The position numbers and the translations under genes are program-made. From Terriglobia bacterium (GTDB lineage: Bacteria > Acidobacteriota > Terriglobia > JAIQFV01), in contig JAIQFY010000064.1 of the NCBI GenBank assembly GCA_020072965.1, forward strand, positions 1 to 38,318: a DNA stretch of 38,318 nucleotides, given 5' to 3'. This document shows, one piece after another, positions 16,457-25,075 of the stretch (positions are counted from its first letter, which is position 1; each line of letters starts with the position of its first letter). A model generated the notes under the pieces. It was not told the DNA's origin and did no database searches. It was given only the letters and a program-made list of their open reading frames with translations.

Positions 16457-18127
16457 TTGATATCCAATCAAAAAGTTGACATCATTCCGCTCGGCGGCCT
16501 CGGCGAATTCGGAATGAACATGATGTTTGTTCGATGCGGTTCCTCCGCCGTGGTCATCGATGCGGGACTGATGTTTCCGGATGACGAACTGCTCGGCGTG
16601 GACGTCGTCATTCCCGACATTACCTTTCTCAAGCAGCACCGCGACGAGATTCAGGCCATCCTGCTGACGCACGGTCACGAAGATCATATCGGGGCGCTGC
16701 CTTTTGTGTTGGCCGAGGTGGACGTTCCGGTCTATGGCACTTCCTTCACCCTGGCGCTCGTGAAGCACCGGCTGGAAGAACATGGATTGCTGGACTCCAC
16801 GCGCCTGGTGGAGGTGGAGCCGCGTCAGCGGGTCACGCTGGGGGAGCTCGAAGTCGAATTTATTCAGGTGACTCATTCCATTGTGGATGCGGTGGCCCTG
16901 GCCATCACGACCCCCGCAGGGATCCTCGTGCATACCGGCGACTTCAAGATCGACCCCACCCCGATCGACCACAAGTGTTTTGACGCGGAGCGCTTTGAGG
17001 AGTACGGGCGCCGCGGCGTGCTGGCCTTGTTTTCTGACTCCACGAACGTCGAACGAAGCGGCAACACACCCTCTGAGCGGGCCGTTCATGCGCGGTTCGA
17101 CGAAATCTTCTCGAAGGCCGAGGGCGCCATTGTCGTCTCATGTTTCGCGACTTCGCTCCATCGCCTCCAGATTGTGCTCGACACCGCGCACAAGTTTCAT
17201 CGACAGGTTGCCTTCCTGGGGCGCGGGATGACGCAGATTTATCAGCTCGCGACGGAGATGGGGCTGCTGCATTTCGATCTTAACCTGTGCGTGCGTCCCG
17301 GCTATGAAAAGACACTGCGGCGGGAGCGGATGGTTTATGTGGCGACCGGCAGCCAGGGAGAACCCATGGCTGCCCTGGCCCGCATCGCGGTCGACGAAAA
17401 CAAGCATTTCAAAATTGAGCATAAGGACACGGTCATCATCTCGGCGCGCATGATCCCGGGGAATGAGAAATCGGTTCTGCGCATGGTTAATCATCTCTAT
17501 AAACGCGGCGCCGAGGTTTACTATGATGACGGCTCGCAGCCACCGATCCATGTGTCGGGTCATGCCAGCGCCGAGGAGCTCAAATGGATGATCCAGACCA
17601 CCCGTCCCAGGTTTTTCATCCCGGTGCACGGGGAATACCGGCAACTGATGCGGCATGCCCAGCTCGCCGAGGAAACGCAGGCCGTCAGCCATCAAATCAT
17701 CGTCATGGAGTCGGGGGACCATCTCGTCATCGAGGGGGACCAGGCGGTGTTGCTGGATAAGGTCGCGGTGGGACGCGTGTGCATCGACGAAGGTTCTCTC
17801 GAAGAAGTGGACGAGGTGGTGATGCGCGAGCGGCGACACATTTCGGAGGACGGAATCGTGCTCCCGATCATCGCCATCAACAAGCATACCGGGGCCCTGG
17901 AGCGTTCCCCGGAGATCGTGAGCCGCGGGTTCCTCATGATGGATCAGAACGAAGAGCTGATGACGAACGCCAGCGGGGTCGTCCTGAAAACCATCGAAGG
18001 TTCGAGCCTTGAGGAAAAAACTGATCAAACCGTGATTCGGAACAAGATTACGCGAGACCTGAAAAAATTCTTCTTTAAGCAGACTCAGAAGCGGCCCATG
18101 GTCCTGCCCGTCATCCTGGAAATATAA
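16457..18127 (+). CDS. rnj: Ribonuclease J
   Basis: RNase J is a zinc-dependent beta-CASP ribonuclease with 5'-3' exonuclease and endonuclease activity in RNA maturation and decay. The 556-residue product starts DIIPLGGLGEFGMNMM and carries the metal-binding HGHEDHIGA at about residues 72-80. It also has HTGDFKID, SDSTNVE and the beta-CASP histidine of VSGHAS followed by PVHGEYR, and a C-terminal domain. The start is TTG 16457, since no ATG or GTG lies in frame before the family start. The binding site is weak. Confidence 0.94.
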   Translation: MISNQKVDIIPLGGLGEFGMNMMFVRCGSSAVVIDAGLMFPDDELLGVDVVIPDITFLKQHRDEIQAILLTHGHEDHIGALPFVLAEVDVPVYGTSFTLALVKHRLEEHGLLDSTRLVEVEPRQRVTLGELEVEFIQVTHSIVDAVALAITTPAGILVHTGDFKIDPTPIDHKCFDAERFEEYGRRGVLALFSDSTNVERSGNTPSERAVHARFDEIFSKAEGAIVVSCFATSLHRLQIVLDTAHKFHRQVAFLGRGMTQIYQLATEMGLLHFDLNLCVRPGYEKTLRRERMVYVATGSQGEPMAALARIAVDENKHFKIEHKDTVIISARMIPGNEKSVLRMVNHLYKRGAEVYYDDGSQPPIHVSGHASAEELKWMIQTTRPRFFIPVHGEYRQLMRHAQLAEETQAVSHQIIVMESGDHLVIEGDQAVLLDKVAVGRVCIDEGSLEEVDEVVMRERRHISEDGIVLPIIAINKHTGALERSPEIVSRGFLMMDQNEELMTNASGVVLKTIEGSSLEEKTDQTVIRNKITRDLKKFFFKQTQKRPMVLPVILEI

Positions 18128-18176
18128 AGCACCCAATTTCGGATTCGGGATTGCGGATTTGAGATTGTAGATCCAG
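18128..18176. repeat. Low-complexity ATTCGGATT-type intergenic repeat
   Basis: Several imperfect copies of a 7-8 base unit (ATTTCGG, ATTCGGG, ATTGCGG, ATTTGAG, ATTGTAG) follow each other after the rnj stop codon. Similar strings occur at about 551-582 and 22508-22552. Confidence 0.5.
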
Positions 18177-18244
18177 TCTCAGTCTTTGGAGTTTGTCTGC
18201 CGAGGCGGATTGGGCTGTGGACCTTATCTGCGGGAGGAAATTTC

Positions 18245-19060
18245 TTGCCCATCGAGCAGGTCATTGTCTATGCGATCATTCAAGGTCTGACCGAGTTCCT
18301 GCCGGTCAGTTCCACGGCGCATCTGGTGCTGGTGCCCTGGCTGATGCACTGGCAGGACCCCGGGCTGACCTTTGATGTCGCTTTGCACCTTGGGACGTTG
18401 ATCGCCCTATTGATTTTTTATTGGCGGGACTGGATCGATATATTGGGGACCGCGTTCGGCCTTCGGAGAGCCGTCTTCGACAGCGACTATGCGGAGCGCC
18501 GAACCTTGCTCTGGTGGATGGTCCTTGCCACGATTCCGGCCGCGGTGGCCGGCGGGCTGTTCGAAAAATATTTCGAGCACGAGGTGCGTCAATACTATAT
18601 CATTGCAGGGTCACTGATCGGGGTGGCGGTGGTGATGTACTTCGCAGAACGATTGAGCGCCCAGCAGAAGAAGATCCACGCGATGACCTTCGGGGACACG
18701 ATCTTCATCGGCTGCTTCCAGGCGGTGGCGCTCATACCCGGGGTTTCACGGTCCGGGATCACGATCACCGCCGGATTGTTCCGCGGGTTGACCCGAGGCG
18801 CGGCTGCCCGTTTCTCTTTCCTCCTCTCCACACCCATCATTGCGGGTGCCGCCGCCAAGAAGGCATTGGAAATCCATCATACGGGAATCCCCCCCGAGAT
18901 GCGGATTCCATTCGCGGTCGGCATCCTGGTCGCAGCTGTGGCGGGCTGGATCACCTTGCGGTTCTTGACGTCGTTTTACGAGAGGCATTCCTTGAACAGT
19001 TTCATGGTTTATCGAATCGGTCTGGGAATTCTGATTCTGGTGATTGGATTGATGAGATGA
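18245..19060 (+). CDS. uppP: Undecaprenyl-diphosphatase
   Basis: UppP (BacA) dephosphorylates undecaprenyl diphosphate in the membrane, recycling the lipid carrier for peptidoglycan precursors and conferring bacitracin tolerance. The 271-residue polytopic protein has the conserved QGLTEFLPVSSTAHL near the N-terminus and IPGVSRSGITI in the middle, the two catalytic boxes, plus about seven or eight hydrophobic segments. It starts at TTG 18245 behind GGGAGGA, a strong binding site. Confidence 0.95.
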   Translation: MPIEQVIVYAIIQGLTEFLPVSSTAHLVLVPWLMHWQDPGLTFDVALHLGTLIALLIFYWRDWIDILGTAFGLRRAVFDSDYAERRTLLWWMVLATIPAAVAGGLFEKYFEHEVRQYYIIAGSLIGVAVVMYFAERLSAQQKKIHAMTFGDTIFIGCFQAVALIPGVSRSGITITAGLFRGLTRGAAARFSFLLSTPIIAGAAAKKALEIHHTGIPPEMRIPFAVGILVAAVAGWITLRFLTSFYERHSLNSFMVYRIGLGILILVIGLMR

Positions 19061-19229
19061 AAGTTGCCAGTTCCCAGTTGCTAGTAAAAGCCAGGACAAA
19101 AGTATGATTGGATTCGAAGATCGCTTGATTCTGGCCATAATCTTTACCTCCCACTCCCGGACGGGCACTCACTGGCAACTGGGAACTGGCAACTGGCAAC
19201 TATTTTCTGACAACTGATTCAAAGATTCT
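19061..19229. repeat. Intergenic inverted and tandem GGCAACT repeats
   Basis: AGTTGCCAGTTCCCAGTTGC (19063-19082) is complementary to GCAACTGGGAACTGGCAACT, found about 90 bp further on, and the right arm is extended by another CTGGCAACT copy. The whole gap before ftsK can fold as one long imperfect hairpin. No gene is present. Confidence 0.6.
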
Positions 19230-21524
19230 ATGTCTCTGCTATCGCCCACCCGACACCACCATCGCTTGAATGAGATTATCGGTCTGCTCCTGGCCACGCT
19301 GGCGATCCTCGCCTTGCTCAGCCTGGTCTCATACCATCCCACCGATCCCTCTTTGAACTGGTTTGGAAGCCAGAATCTCAGCCCAAAGCCCCAAAACTTC
19401 ATTGGAATTGTGGGAGCTTATTCGGCCGATCTGTTGTTTCAGACCCTGGGGTTATCTTCTTTGCTGTTGCCCATCGCCCTTCTGATCTTTAGCTGGCGCT
19501 GGTTCCGGTCCACGGCCATCGAGACTCCCCTTCTGAAGATCCTTGGCCTGTGTCTCCTCATTTTTTCACTTTCGACTCTGGCGGCGACGCTTCCCGGGGA
19601 CCTTTTTCTGCGGTGGCGGCTCAAGACGAACTTCGGTGGACTGATCGGGCAGTTGTTGGCGGAGCAAATTGAGACTATGTTCAATCCTGCCGGCCGATTC
19701 ATCGTGCTGGTAGCGACCCTTCTGGTGGCACTTTACATCACCACTTCGTTTTCGCTACACCGCTTGATGGACTGGCTTCACGCTCATCTCCTTGGTCTCA
19801 AGCAGCGCTATCGCGAGTGGCATGATCGCCGGGTCATTAGTGAAAAGGAAAAATTACGGGAAGCCATGGAGCGGGGTGACATTCCGGAAAAGGTCCCGGT
19901 GATCAACAACAAACTGCCACGCGTCTCTGAAGAGGCGATGGTCGAAGAGGAAATGGAGGAGTCCGCAGAGGGGACGCGGCCGCTGTTTCGGCGTCGGACA
20001 AGAAAGGCAAAGGCGGCCAAGGAGGGCCTCGAAGCGCGTGGGCCCAGCGCGGTCGAGGAGGGAGAGTTCCAGTTGCCCCCGCTCGAGCTGCTCAGCAAGG
20101 CGGCCCGGCATCTCAAGGTGGACGAAGAAGAGGTTAATGTGCGGGCCAAGCAGGTCAAGGAAAAATGCGCCGAATTCGATGTCCAGGGGGATGTGACGGA
20201 TGTGCATCCGGGGCCGGTCGTCACGACGTTTGAGTTTAAACCCGATGCGGGGGTCAAATACAGCCGCATCACAAATCTTGAGGATGATCTCTGTCTGGCG
20301 CTGGAAGCGGAGTCGGTTCTGATCGACCGCATGCCGGGAAAATCTACCGTAGGCATTGAAGTGCCGAATCATCAGCGGGAAACCATCGCGATTCGCACCA
20401 TCCTCGAATCCGAAGAATTTCAAAGCTCCGTTTCGCGGCTGACGCTGGGTCTGGGGAAGGATGTCACCGGTGAAATCGTCGTACAGGACCTCGCCAAGAT
20501 GCCCCATCTCCTGATCGCGGGGTCGACCGGCTCCGGCAAGAGCGTAGCCATCAATTCGATGCTGATCTCCATTTTGTGCAAATGCCGCCCCGATGAAGTG
20601 AAACTGATCCTGGTCGATCCCAAACGCCTCGAACTGGGACTCTACCGCGATATTCCTCATCTCCTGACTCCGGTCGTGGATGAACCCAAGAAAGCATCCA
20701 ACGCCCTGATGTGGGCCACTCGCGAGATGGAGAACCGTTATCGCCGCCTGGCCCAGCATGGCTGCCGCAACATTGACCAATACAACAAAATCGTGAGCGA
20801 GATGACCAGCCCGGCGCTTGATGAAAACACCGGGAACGGCGACCATACTCCCCTGCCGTACATCGTTATCGTCATCGATGAACTCGCCGATTTGATGATG
20901 ATCGCGGCCAAAGACGTCGAAGAATCGATCACGCGACTCGCCCAGATGGCACGGGCCGTGGGCATTCATCTCATCCTGGCCACCCAGCGCCCGTCGGTCG
21001 ATGTCATTACCGGACTGATTAAGTCGAATTTCCCCTGCCGAATCTCATTCCGGGTTGCCTCGAAGGTGGATTCCCGCACCATCCTCGACTGCAATGGCGC
21101 GGAACAGCTTCTCGGCAAGGGGGACATGCTGCTCCTGCCTCCCGGCTCGGCGCGGCTGGTGCGGGTGCATGGCGCCCTGGTGACGGAATCTGAAATCACT
21201 GCGGTCACCGAACACCTCCGGAAGCAGGCCGCCCCCACTTACAATGACACTGTCCTCGAAGATTTGAAGGAGAAAGAAGCGCTCGAGGAAGAGATGGGGG
21301 AAAAAGACGAGATGTATGATGACGCCGTGCGCCTGGTGGTGGAGCAGGGCAAGGCCTCTACTTCCACTTTGCAACGTCGATTACGCGTGGGATACAGCCG
21401 GGCCGCCCGCCTGATCGACATGATGGAGCGGGACGGCATCGTTGGCCCCGCGGACGGGAGTAAACCGCGCGAGGTTTTGGTCAAGAAAGACTACTTCCGG
21501 GAAATCGACGAGGCGTTGCGCTAG
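19230..21524 (+). CDS. ftsK: DNA translocase FtsK
   Basis: FtsK is the septal ATP-driven DNA pump that resolves and segregates chromosome ends at division. The 764-residue protein has four hydrophobic segments at about residues 13-35, 55-82, 92-115 and 147-170. An acidic linker and the alpha domain follow (to about 400). The motor has Walker A GSTGSGKS at about 430-437 and Walker B YIVIVIDELADL near 545. The C-terminal gamma winged helix (STSTLQRRLRVGYSRAARLID) would read polar KOPS-like sequences. It is complete and of normal length. Confidence 0.96.
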   Translation: MSLLSPTRHHHRLNEIIGLLLATLAILALLSLVSYHPTDPSLNWFGSQNLSPKPQNFIGIVGAYSADLLFQTLGLSSLLLPIALLIFSWRWFRSTAIETPLLKILGLCLLIFSLSTLAATLPGDLFLRWRLKTNFGGLIGQLLAEQIETMFNPAGRFIVLVATLLVALYITTSFSLHRLMDWLHAHLLGLKQRYREWHDRRVISEKEKLREAMERGDIPEKVPVINNKLPRVSEEAMVEEEMEESAEGTRPLFRRRTRKAKAAKEGLEARGPSAVEEGEFQLPPLELLSKAARHLKVDEEEVNVRAKQVKEKCAEFDVQGDVTDVHPGPVVTTFEFKPDAGVKYSRITNLEDDLCLALEAESVLIDRMPGKSTVGIEVPNHQRETIAIRTILESEEFQSSVSRLTLGLGKDVTGEIVVQDLAKMPHLLIAGSTGSGKSVAINSMLISILCKCRPDEVKLILVDPKRLELGLYRDIPHLLTPVVDEPKKASNALMWATREMENRYRRLAQHGCRNIDQYNKIVSEMTSPALDENTGNGDHTPLPYIVIVIDELADLMMIAAKDVEESITRLAQMARAVGIHLILATQRPSVDVITGLIKSNFPCRISFRVASKVDSRTILDCNGAEQLLGKGDMLLLPPGSARLVRVHGALVTESEITAVTEHLRKQAAPTYNDTVLEDLKEKEALEEEMGEKDEMYDDAVRLVVEQGKASTSTLQRRLRVGYSRAARLIDMMERDGIVGPADGSKPREVLVKKDYFREIDEALR

Positions 21525-21613
21525 CTGCCCGGGGAGTTGCTCGAATCGGAAAGCCCATAAGCCAATACTCTGCACTGGGACAGGTCCCAGCGCCATTCTA
21601 CCGAGGAGGAACC

Positions 21614-22315
21614 ATGTTGTTTGCGCGGAAACATCTTGTCTTTCTTTTGATGGTGATTTTCACGATAACCTTGCTCGTCTACTCCGCCGTTTCGTTCGCC
21701 CAGATGGGGGCGATGCGAGGGCCGTCCATCGCCGGATTGTTCCACCCCAAGGTTGGGGCCGGCGCGGCGTACGAGGTGACCGATCCCAAGGGCCAGAAAA
21801 GCGAGATGGAGATCTCGGTCGTGGGCCAGGAGAACGTAGGGGGAACTCCAGCCTACTGGCTGGAGATGTCATTTACCGGAGGTCCAAGCACCGGCTCGGT
21901 CATGAAGTACTTGATGGCAACCCAGGGAGAAGAGGTTCACGTCTACCGGATGATCATGAAAAGTCCTCAGATGAGGGCCATGGAAATGCCCGAGGCGATG
22001 ATGTCACGTATAAATGAAGGGGTCACCAAAGGTTTGAGTACCAGCGAAAGATCCATGGGAAAAAATCTGGGCACCGAAGTGGTCATGACCAAGGTCGGTC
22101 CCAAGCGCTGCACCCACTGGCAAAGCGTGTCGGAATCGGGCACTTCGGACTCCTGGGTCAATATGGATGTTTACCCGAACGCCATGGTCAAAAGCATCTC
22201 CAAGACGGCCGACGGCACCCATACCACGGAGTTGATCCGGACCATCACGGACGCCCGGACGAAGATCACCGAAGAACCTCAAAAGATGAACCTTCCCAAA
22301 ATGCCGCCCCGTTAG
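21614..22315 (+). CDS. Exported protein of unknown function
   Basis: The 233-residue product starts at ATG 21614 behind GAGGAGG. It has a clear signal peptide: FARKH, a hydrophobic core of about 20 residues and SFA|Q as the likely cleavage site near residue 29. The mature part alternates polar and hydrophobic residues like a beta-rich periplasmic domain (GAAYEVTDPKGQKSEMEISVV). It is rich in methionine in the middle (RMIMKSPQMRAMEMPEAMM). I do not recognise a named family; the layout recalls LolA-like or DUF-type envelope proteins. It sits downstream of ftsK and is followed by a terminator. Confidence 0.8.
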   Translation: MLFARKHLVFLLMVIFTITLLVYSAVSFAQMGAMRGPSIAGLFHPKVGAGAAYEVTDPKGQKSEMEISVVGQENVGGTPAYWLEMSFTGGPSTGSVMKYLMATQGEEVHVYRMIMKSPQMRAMEMPEAMMSRINEGVTKGLSTSERSMGKNLGTEVVMTKVGPKRCTHWQSVSESGTSDSWVNMDVYPNAMVKSISKTADGTHTTELIRTITDARTKITEEPQKMNLPKMPPR

Positions 22316-22351
22316 TGCGGGACGGCTGAATTTCGATCGATGATTTTCAGG

Positions 22352-22382
22352 AAGCGGGTTTGTCCTTCAAACCCGCTTTTTT
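22352..22382 (+). terminator. Rho-independent terminator
   Basis: A perfect 10-bp stem AAGCGGGTTT/AAACCCGCTT (22352-22361 with 22369-22378), 7-nt loop, continues into a T-run and lies 37 bp past the stop codon of the exported-protein gene. Confidence 0.9.
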
Positions 22383-22507
22383 GTTGGTGCTGGTTCTTAA
22401 GACTCAAAGTGTATTTCGAAGAAGGCGAGACGGTGCGAGTCCCGGCTCGAGTTCCTGGCTTTGGAGTTACCCTGAAAGCACTACTCAGGGTTCGTCTTCC
22501 TCTCCGT

Positions 22508-22552
22508 CGCAGGGCAATCTCAGATCTTAAATTTGAGATTTCAGATTTCGCA
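22508..22552. repeat. Low-complexity ATTTGAGATT-type repeat
   Basis: Repeated AATCTCAG, AGATCTTAAA, TTTGAGATT and TTTCAGATTT units include an AATCTCA/TGAGATT inverted pair. It resembles the intergenic strings near 551-582 and 18134-18176. Confidence 0.45.
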
Positions 22553-22592
22553 GGCTGGCCAGTGAAGGTTTGTGCGCCCGCTTCGATCGTGC

Positions 22593-23057
22593 CTAATGGT
22601 CTTTGGGATCTTCTTTAGGATTTTTACCTTGAGGATTGTTGGACGGATCCTTTGGTTTTGAGTTTTGATCGGCGGGTGAGGTCGTCCCTTTCGAATCCGG
22701 AAGGGTGACGATAATCTCACCCGGCTTGGCCAATTTGATTTCCTCGCGGGCAACGCGCTCGATCCCCTGCGGGGTCCGCAATTCATCCAGTTCCTTCTTG
22801 AGTCGCAGCTGCTCCGTCCTGGCGCGCTCCCTCTCCTGCTCCGCTTGCTTCAATTCTTCCTGCTGCTTTCGGAGCGCCATATAGCCGTGTTGACCAAAGA
22901 TGGCGCTTAACAAGATCAGGACGGAAAGAACCACAACGGCGGCAGAGATCAGTCGTCTCGGGTGGCTCAGCAAATCCCGGGGAAATCCAGTGCGTGTCCT
23001 GTGTACCGGGCGCCTGTTGCGTTGCCTTGAATTGCCCAGGCTCAATCGAATTCTCAT
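22593..23057 (-). CDS. FtsB/DivIC-like septum formation initiator
   Basis: FtsB-type proteins are single-pass membrane proteins that link the early and late divisome. The 154-residue product has a basic N-terminus of about 35 residues, one membrane segment at about 36-55 and a coiled coil at about 58-95 (QQEELKQAEQERERARTEQLRLKKELDEL). It also has the family's closing motif RTPQGIERVAREEIKLAKPGE. The last 35 residues are Pro/Asn/Lys-rich and look disordered. The unusually long, arginine-rich N-terminus could mean that the true start is further in, but no better ATG is seen. Confidence 0.85.
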   Translation of the reverse strand: MRIRLSLGNSRQRNRRPVHRTRTGFPRDLLSHPRRLISAAVVVLSVLILLSAIFGQHGYMALRKQQEELKQAEQERERARTEQLRLKKELDELRTPQGIERVAREEIKLAKPGEIIVTLPDSKGTTSPADQNSKPKDPSNNPQGKNPKEDPKDH

Positions 23058-23201
23058 CTAAGCATGCTTGAATGACAGAAGCTCGCGGCGGGTCCAGGGC
23101 CACCGGAATTGTGAATTCAAGCCTCCCCCTCTCAATAAACCAGCCTTCATCGGATCAATGAACCCCGGCAGTGGCGTGCCGGGAAGCGGCCCCTTCCGGC
23201 T

Positions 23202-24671
23202 TTATTCTCCGGCGCTCGTCAGCAGCCTCTCCACTTCCCGCCGCAGGATTTTGAGCCGGGTCTCGGTGTTCGCCTCACAATAGAGGCGAGCGACAGGCTC
23301 GGTTCCCGACAGCCGGATGAGCACCCAGGAGCCATCCGCGAAAATCACTTTCTTGCCATCCAGATTGTTCTCGCGCTCAACTTCCGGCAACTGCTTGAGA
23401 TTATTTAGCAGCGCCGGAAGATTTTCAATCTTTTTCTGGATTTCGTCCCTCCGGACAGAATCGACCGGCACATTGACGCGGACATTGTAAAACTCGCCGA
23501 CTCTTTTGAAGAGCTCCTGCCGTTGTCGCTTCAACGATTTTCCGCGCACGGCCACCATCTCGGACGCCAACAAACAGGCCAGAATCCCGTCTTTTTCGGG
23601 AACATGGCCGCGGATGGAAAGCCCGGCGCTTTCTTCCCCGCCAATGACAAGCTTATCCTGCTTAATCAGTTCCCCCACATACTTGAATCCGACGGGAGTC
23701 TCAAAGACTTCCCGGTGGTGATACGCTGCGACCGCATCAATGAGGTGAGTGGTTGCCACGGAACGGCACACCCCGCCCGGAAAGTTCCGCTCGGTGATGA
23801 GATAGTCCAGCCCCAGCGCGATGATATCGTTGGGAGTAATAAAAGTCCCGTCACGATCCAAAACGCCGAAGCGATCGGCATCGCCATCCGTCGACAGGCC
23901 GAGGGCGGCATGTTGCCTTCTCATTTCCCGCTTCAGTTCCCCGAGATGTTCTTCGGATGGATCGGGAGCGTGGCCGCCAAAGCTGGGATCAGGATGTCCA
24001 TGGATCATGGCGACCGGAATCCTGAATTCCCGGGCGATCCGGCTGACAATGGCCGCCCCAGTGCCGTATTGGGCATCGTAGGCCAACCGCATCCGGGCGC
24101 GTCGAATCGCGGCCAGATCAATCAATTCAGCAATCCGTCTCACATAGTCCTTATCGAGGTTGACCACTTTCAGCCGGGGATGATCGAGGCTGGGGACGCG
24201 CTTCACGTCCGAATCATTCAAGCCCTGAAGCAGCGTCTCGATGGCACGGGTCACCTCGGGCAATGCCGGGGCGCCATCCGATGATGAGAACTTGATGCCG
24301 TTGTACTGGGGAGGATTGTGGCTGGCTGTCAGATTCACCGCTCCCGCCATGGGCCGCCTCTTGTTCTTGAGAACTTCGTATGCTATCGTCGGTGTGGGTG
24401 TGGGGGCGTTGCAGAGATGAACCTCAAAATCGTGTGCCAGGAAGATGCGCGCCGCTTCCTCGGCAAATTCCCGGGATAGAAACCGCGTATCATAGCCGAC
24501 CAGGATGGGTACACCTGAACTGCTTCCCGGAACCGAATTCCCGTGGGGAGAGCGGCCTGAAGACTCCACATATCGAGCAATCGCTTCCACGACACGCCGC
24601 ACATTCGCAAACGTGAACTCCTCGGCGATGATCGCCCGCCATCCCGAGGTGCCAAATTTGATTGCCATCAT
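23202..24671 (-). CDS. Phosphohexomutase (phosphoglucomutase/phosphomannomutase family)
   Basis: Enzymes of this superfamily interconvert sugar 1- and 6-phosphates through a phosphoserine. The 489-residue protein has the family entry KFGTSGWRA and the active serine S117 in TASHNPPQYNGIK. It also has the metal loop STDGDADRFGV, the sugar-binding GGEESAGLS and the C-terminal phosphate loop RLSGTEPVARLY. Glucose versus mannose preference cannot be read, although the PPQYNG and GGEESAG forms resemble phosphoglucomutases. ATG 24671 and 24668 are adjacent; AGGGAG fits the second better. It is divergent from cutA, 50 bp away. Confidence 0.93.
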   Translation of the reverse strand: MMAIKFGTSGWRAIIAEEFTFANVRRVVEAIARYVESSGRSPHGNSVPGSSSGVPILVGYDTRFLSREFAEEAARIFLAHDFEVHLCNAPTPTPTIAYEVLKNKRRPMAGAVNLTASHNPPQYNGIKFSSSDGAPALPEVTRAIETLLQGLNDSDVKRVPSLDHPRLKVVNLDKDYVRRIAELIDLAAIRRARMRLAYDAQYGTGAAIVSRIAREFRIPVAMIHGHPDPSFGGHAPDPSEEHLGELKREMRRQHAALGLSTDGDADRFGVLDRDGTFITPNDIIALGLDYLITERNFPGGVCRSVATTHLIDAVAAYHHREVFETPVGFKYVGELIKQDKLVIGGEESAGLSIRGHVPEKDGILACLLASEMVAVRGKSLKRQRQELFKRVGEFYNVRVNVPVDSVRRDEIQKKIENLPALLNNLKQLPEVERENNLDGKKVIFADGSWVLIRLSGTEPVARLYCEANTETRLKILRREVERLLTSAGE

Positions 24672-24721
24672 GTTCTCCCTGCCTGGGTGAGCGCTCTGTT
24701 GTTGCGGGGGTGGAGGCCAAA

Positions 24722-25042
24722 GTGACCGACAAAATCATCGTCTATGTGACCACGGGAAAAATCTCCGAAGCTAAAAAAATCGCGCGGGCGGTGGTTGAGA
24801 AGCGACTGGCCGCGTGCGTGAATGTCATCCCGAAGATCACCTCCGTGTATCGGTGGAAGGATGAACTTGAGACCAGTGAGGAACTCCTGCTCGTGATCAA
24901 GACCCGCCGGGCGCGATTCGACGACCTCCGCAAATGCATCGAATCCTTGCACAGCTATGAAGTGCCGGAAGTGATCGCGACACCCATTGTCGAAGGATCG
25001 GCGAATTACCTGAACTGGATCGAGCAATCTGTGCCCGAGTAG
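24722..25042 (+). CDS. cutA: CutA-like divalent cation tolerance protein
   Basis: CutA proteins are small trimers with a ferredoxin-like fold linked to copper or other divalent-metal tolerance; their exact role is unsettled. The 106-residue product has KIARAVVEKRLAACVNVIPKITSVYRWKDEL and YEVPEVIATPIVEGSANYLNWI, the family core. I chose GTG 24722 because GGAGG lies 6 bases before it and the length becomes typical; the open frame reaches back to a TTG at 24662 inside the divergent gene's start. Confidence 0.93.
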   Translation: MTDKIIVYVTTGKISEAKKIARAVVEKRLAACVNVIPKITSVYRWKDELETSEELLLVIKTRRARFDDLRKCIESLHSYEVPEVIATPIVEGSANYLNWIEQSVPE

Positions 25043-25075
25043 GAAGAGCAGACTGCTCGTTCTACACCCGCTTCC

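Noticed and set aside
17138-18136. 332-codon minus-strand frame opposite ribonuclease J
   Set aside because: It is a shadow of the high-GC rnj gene; the plus strand carries all family motifs.
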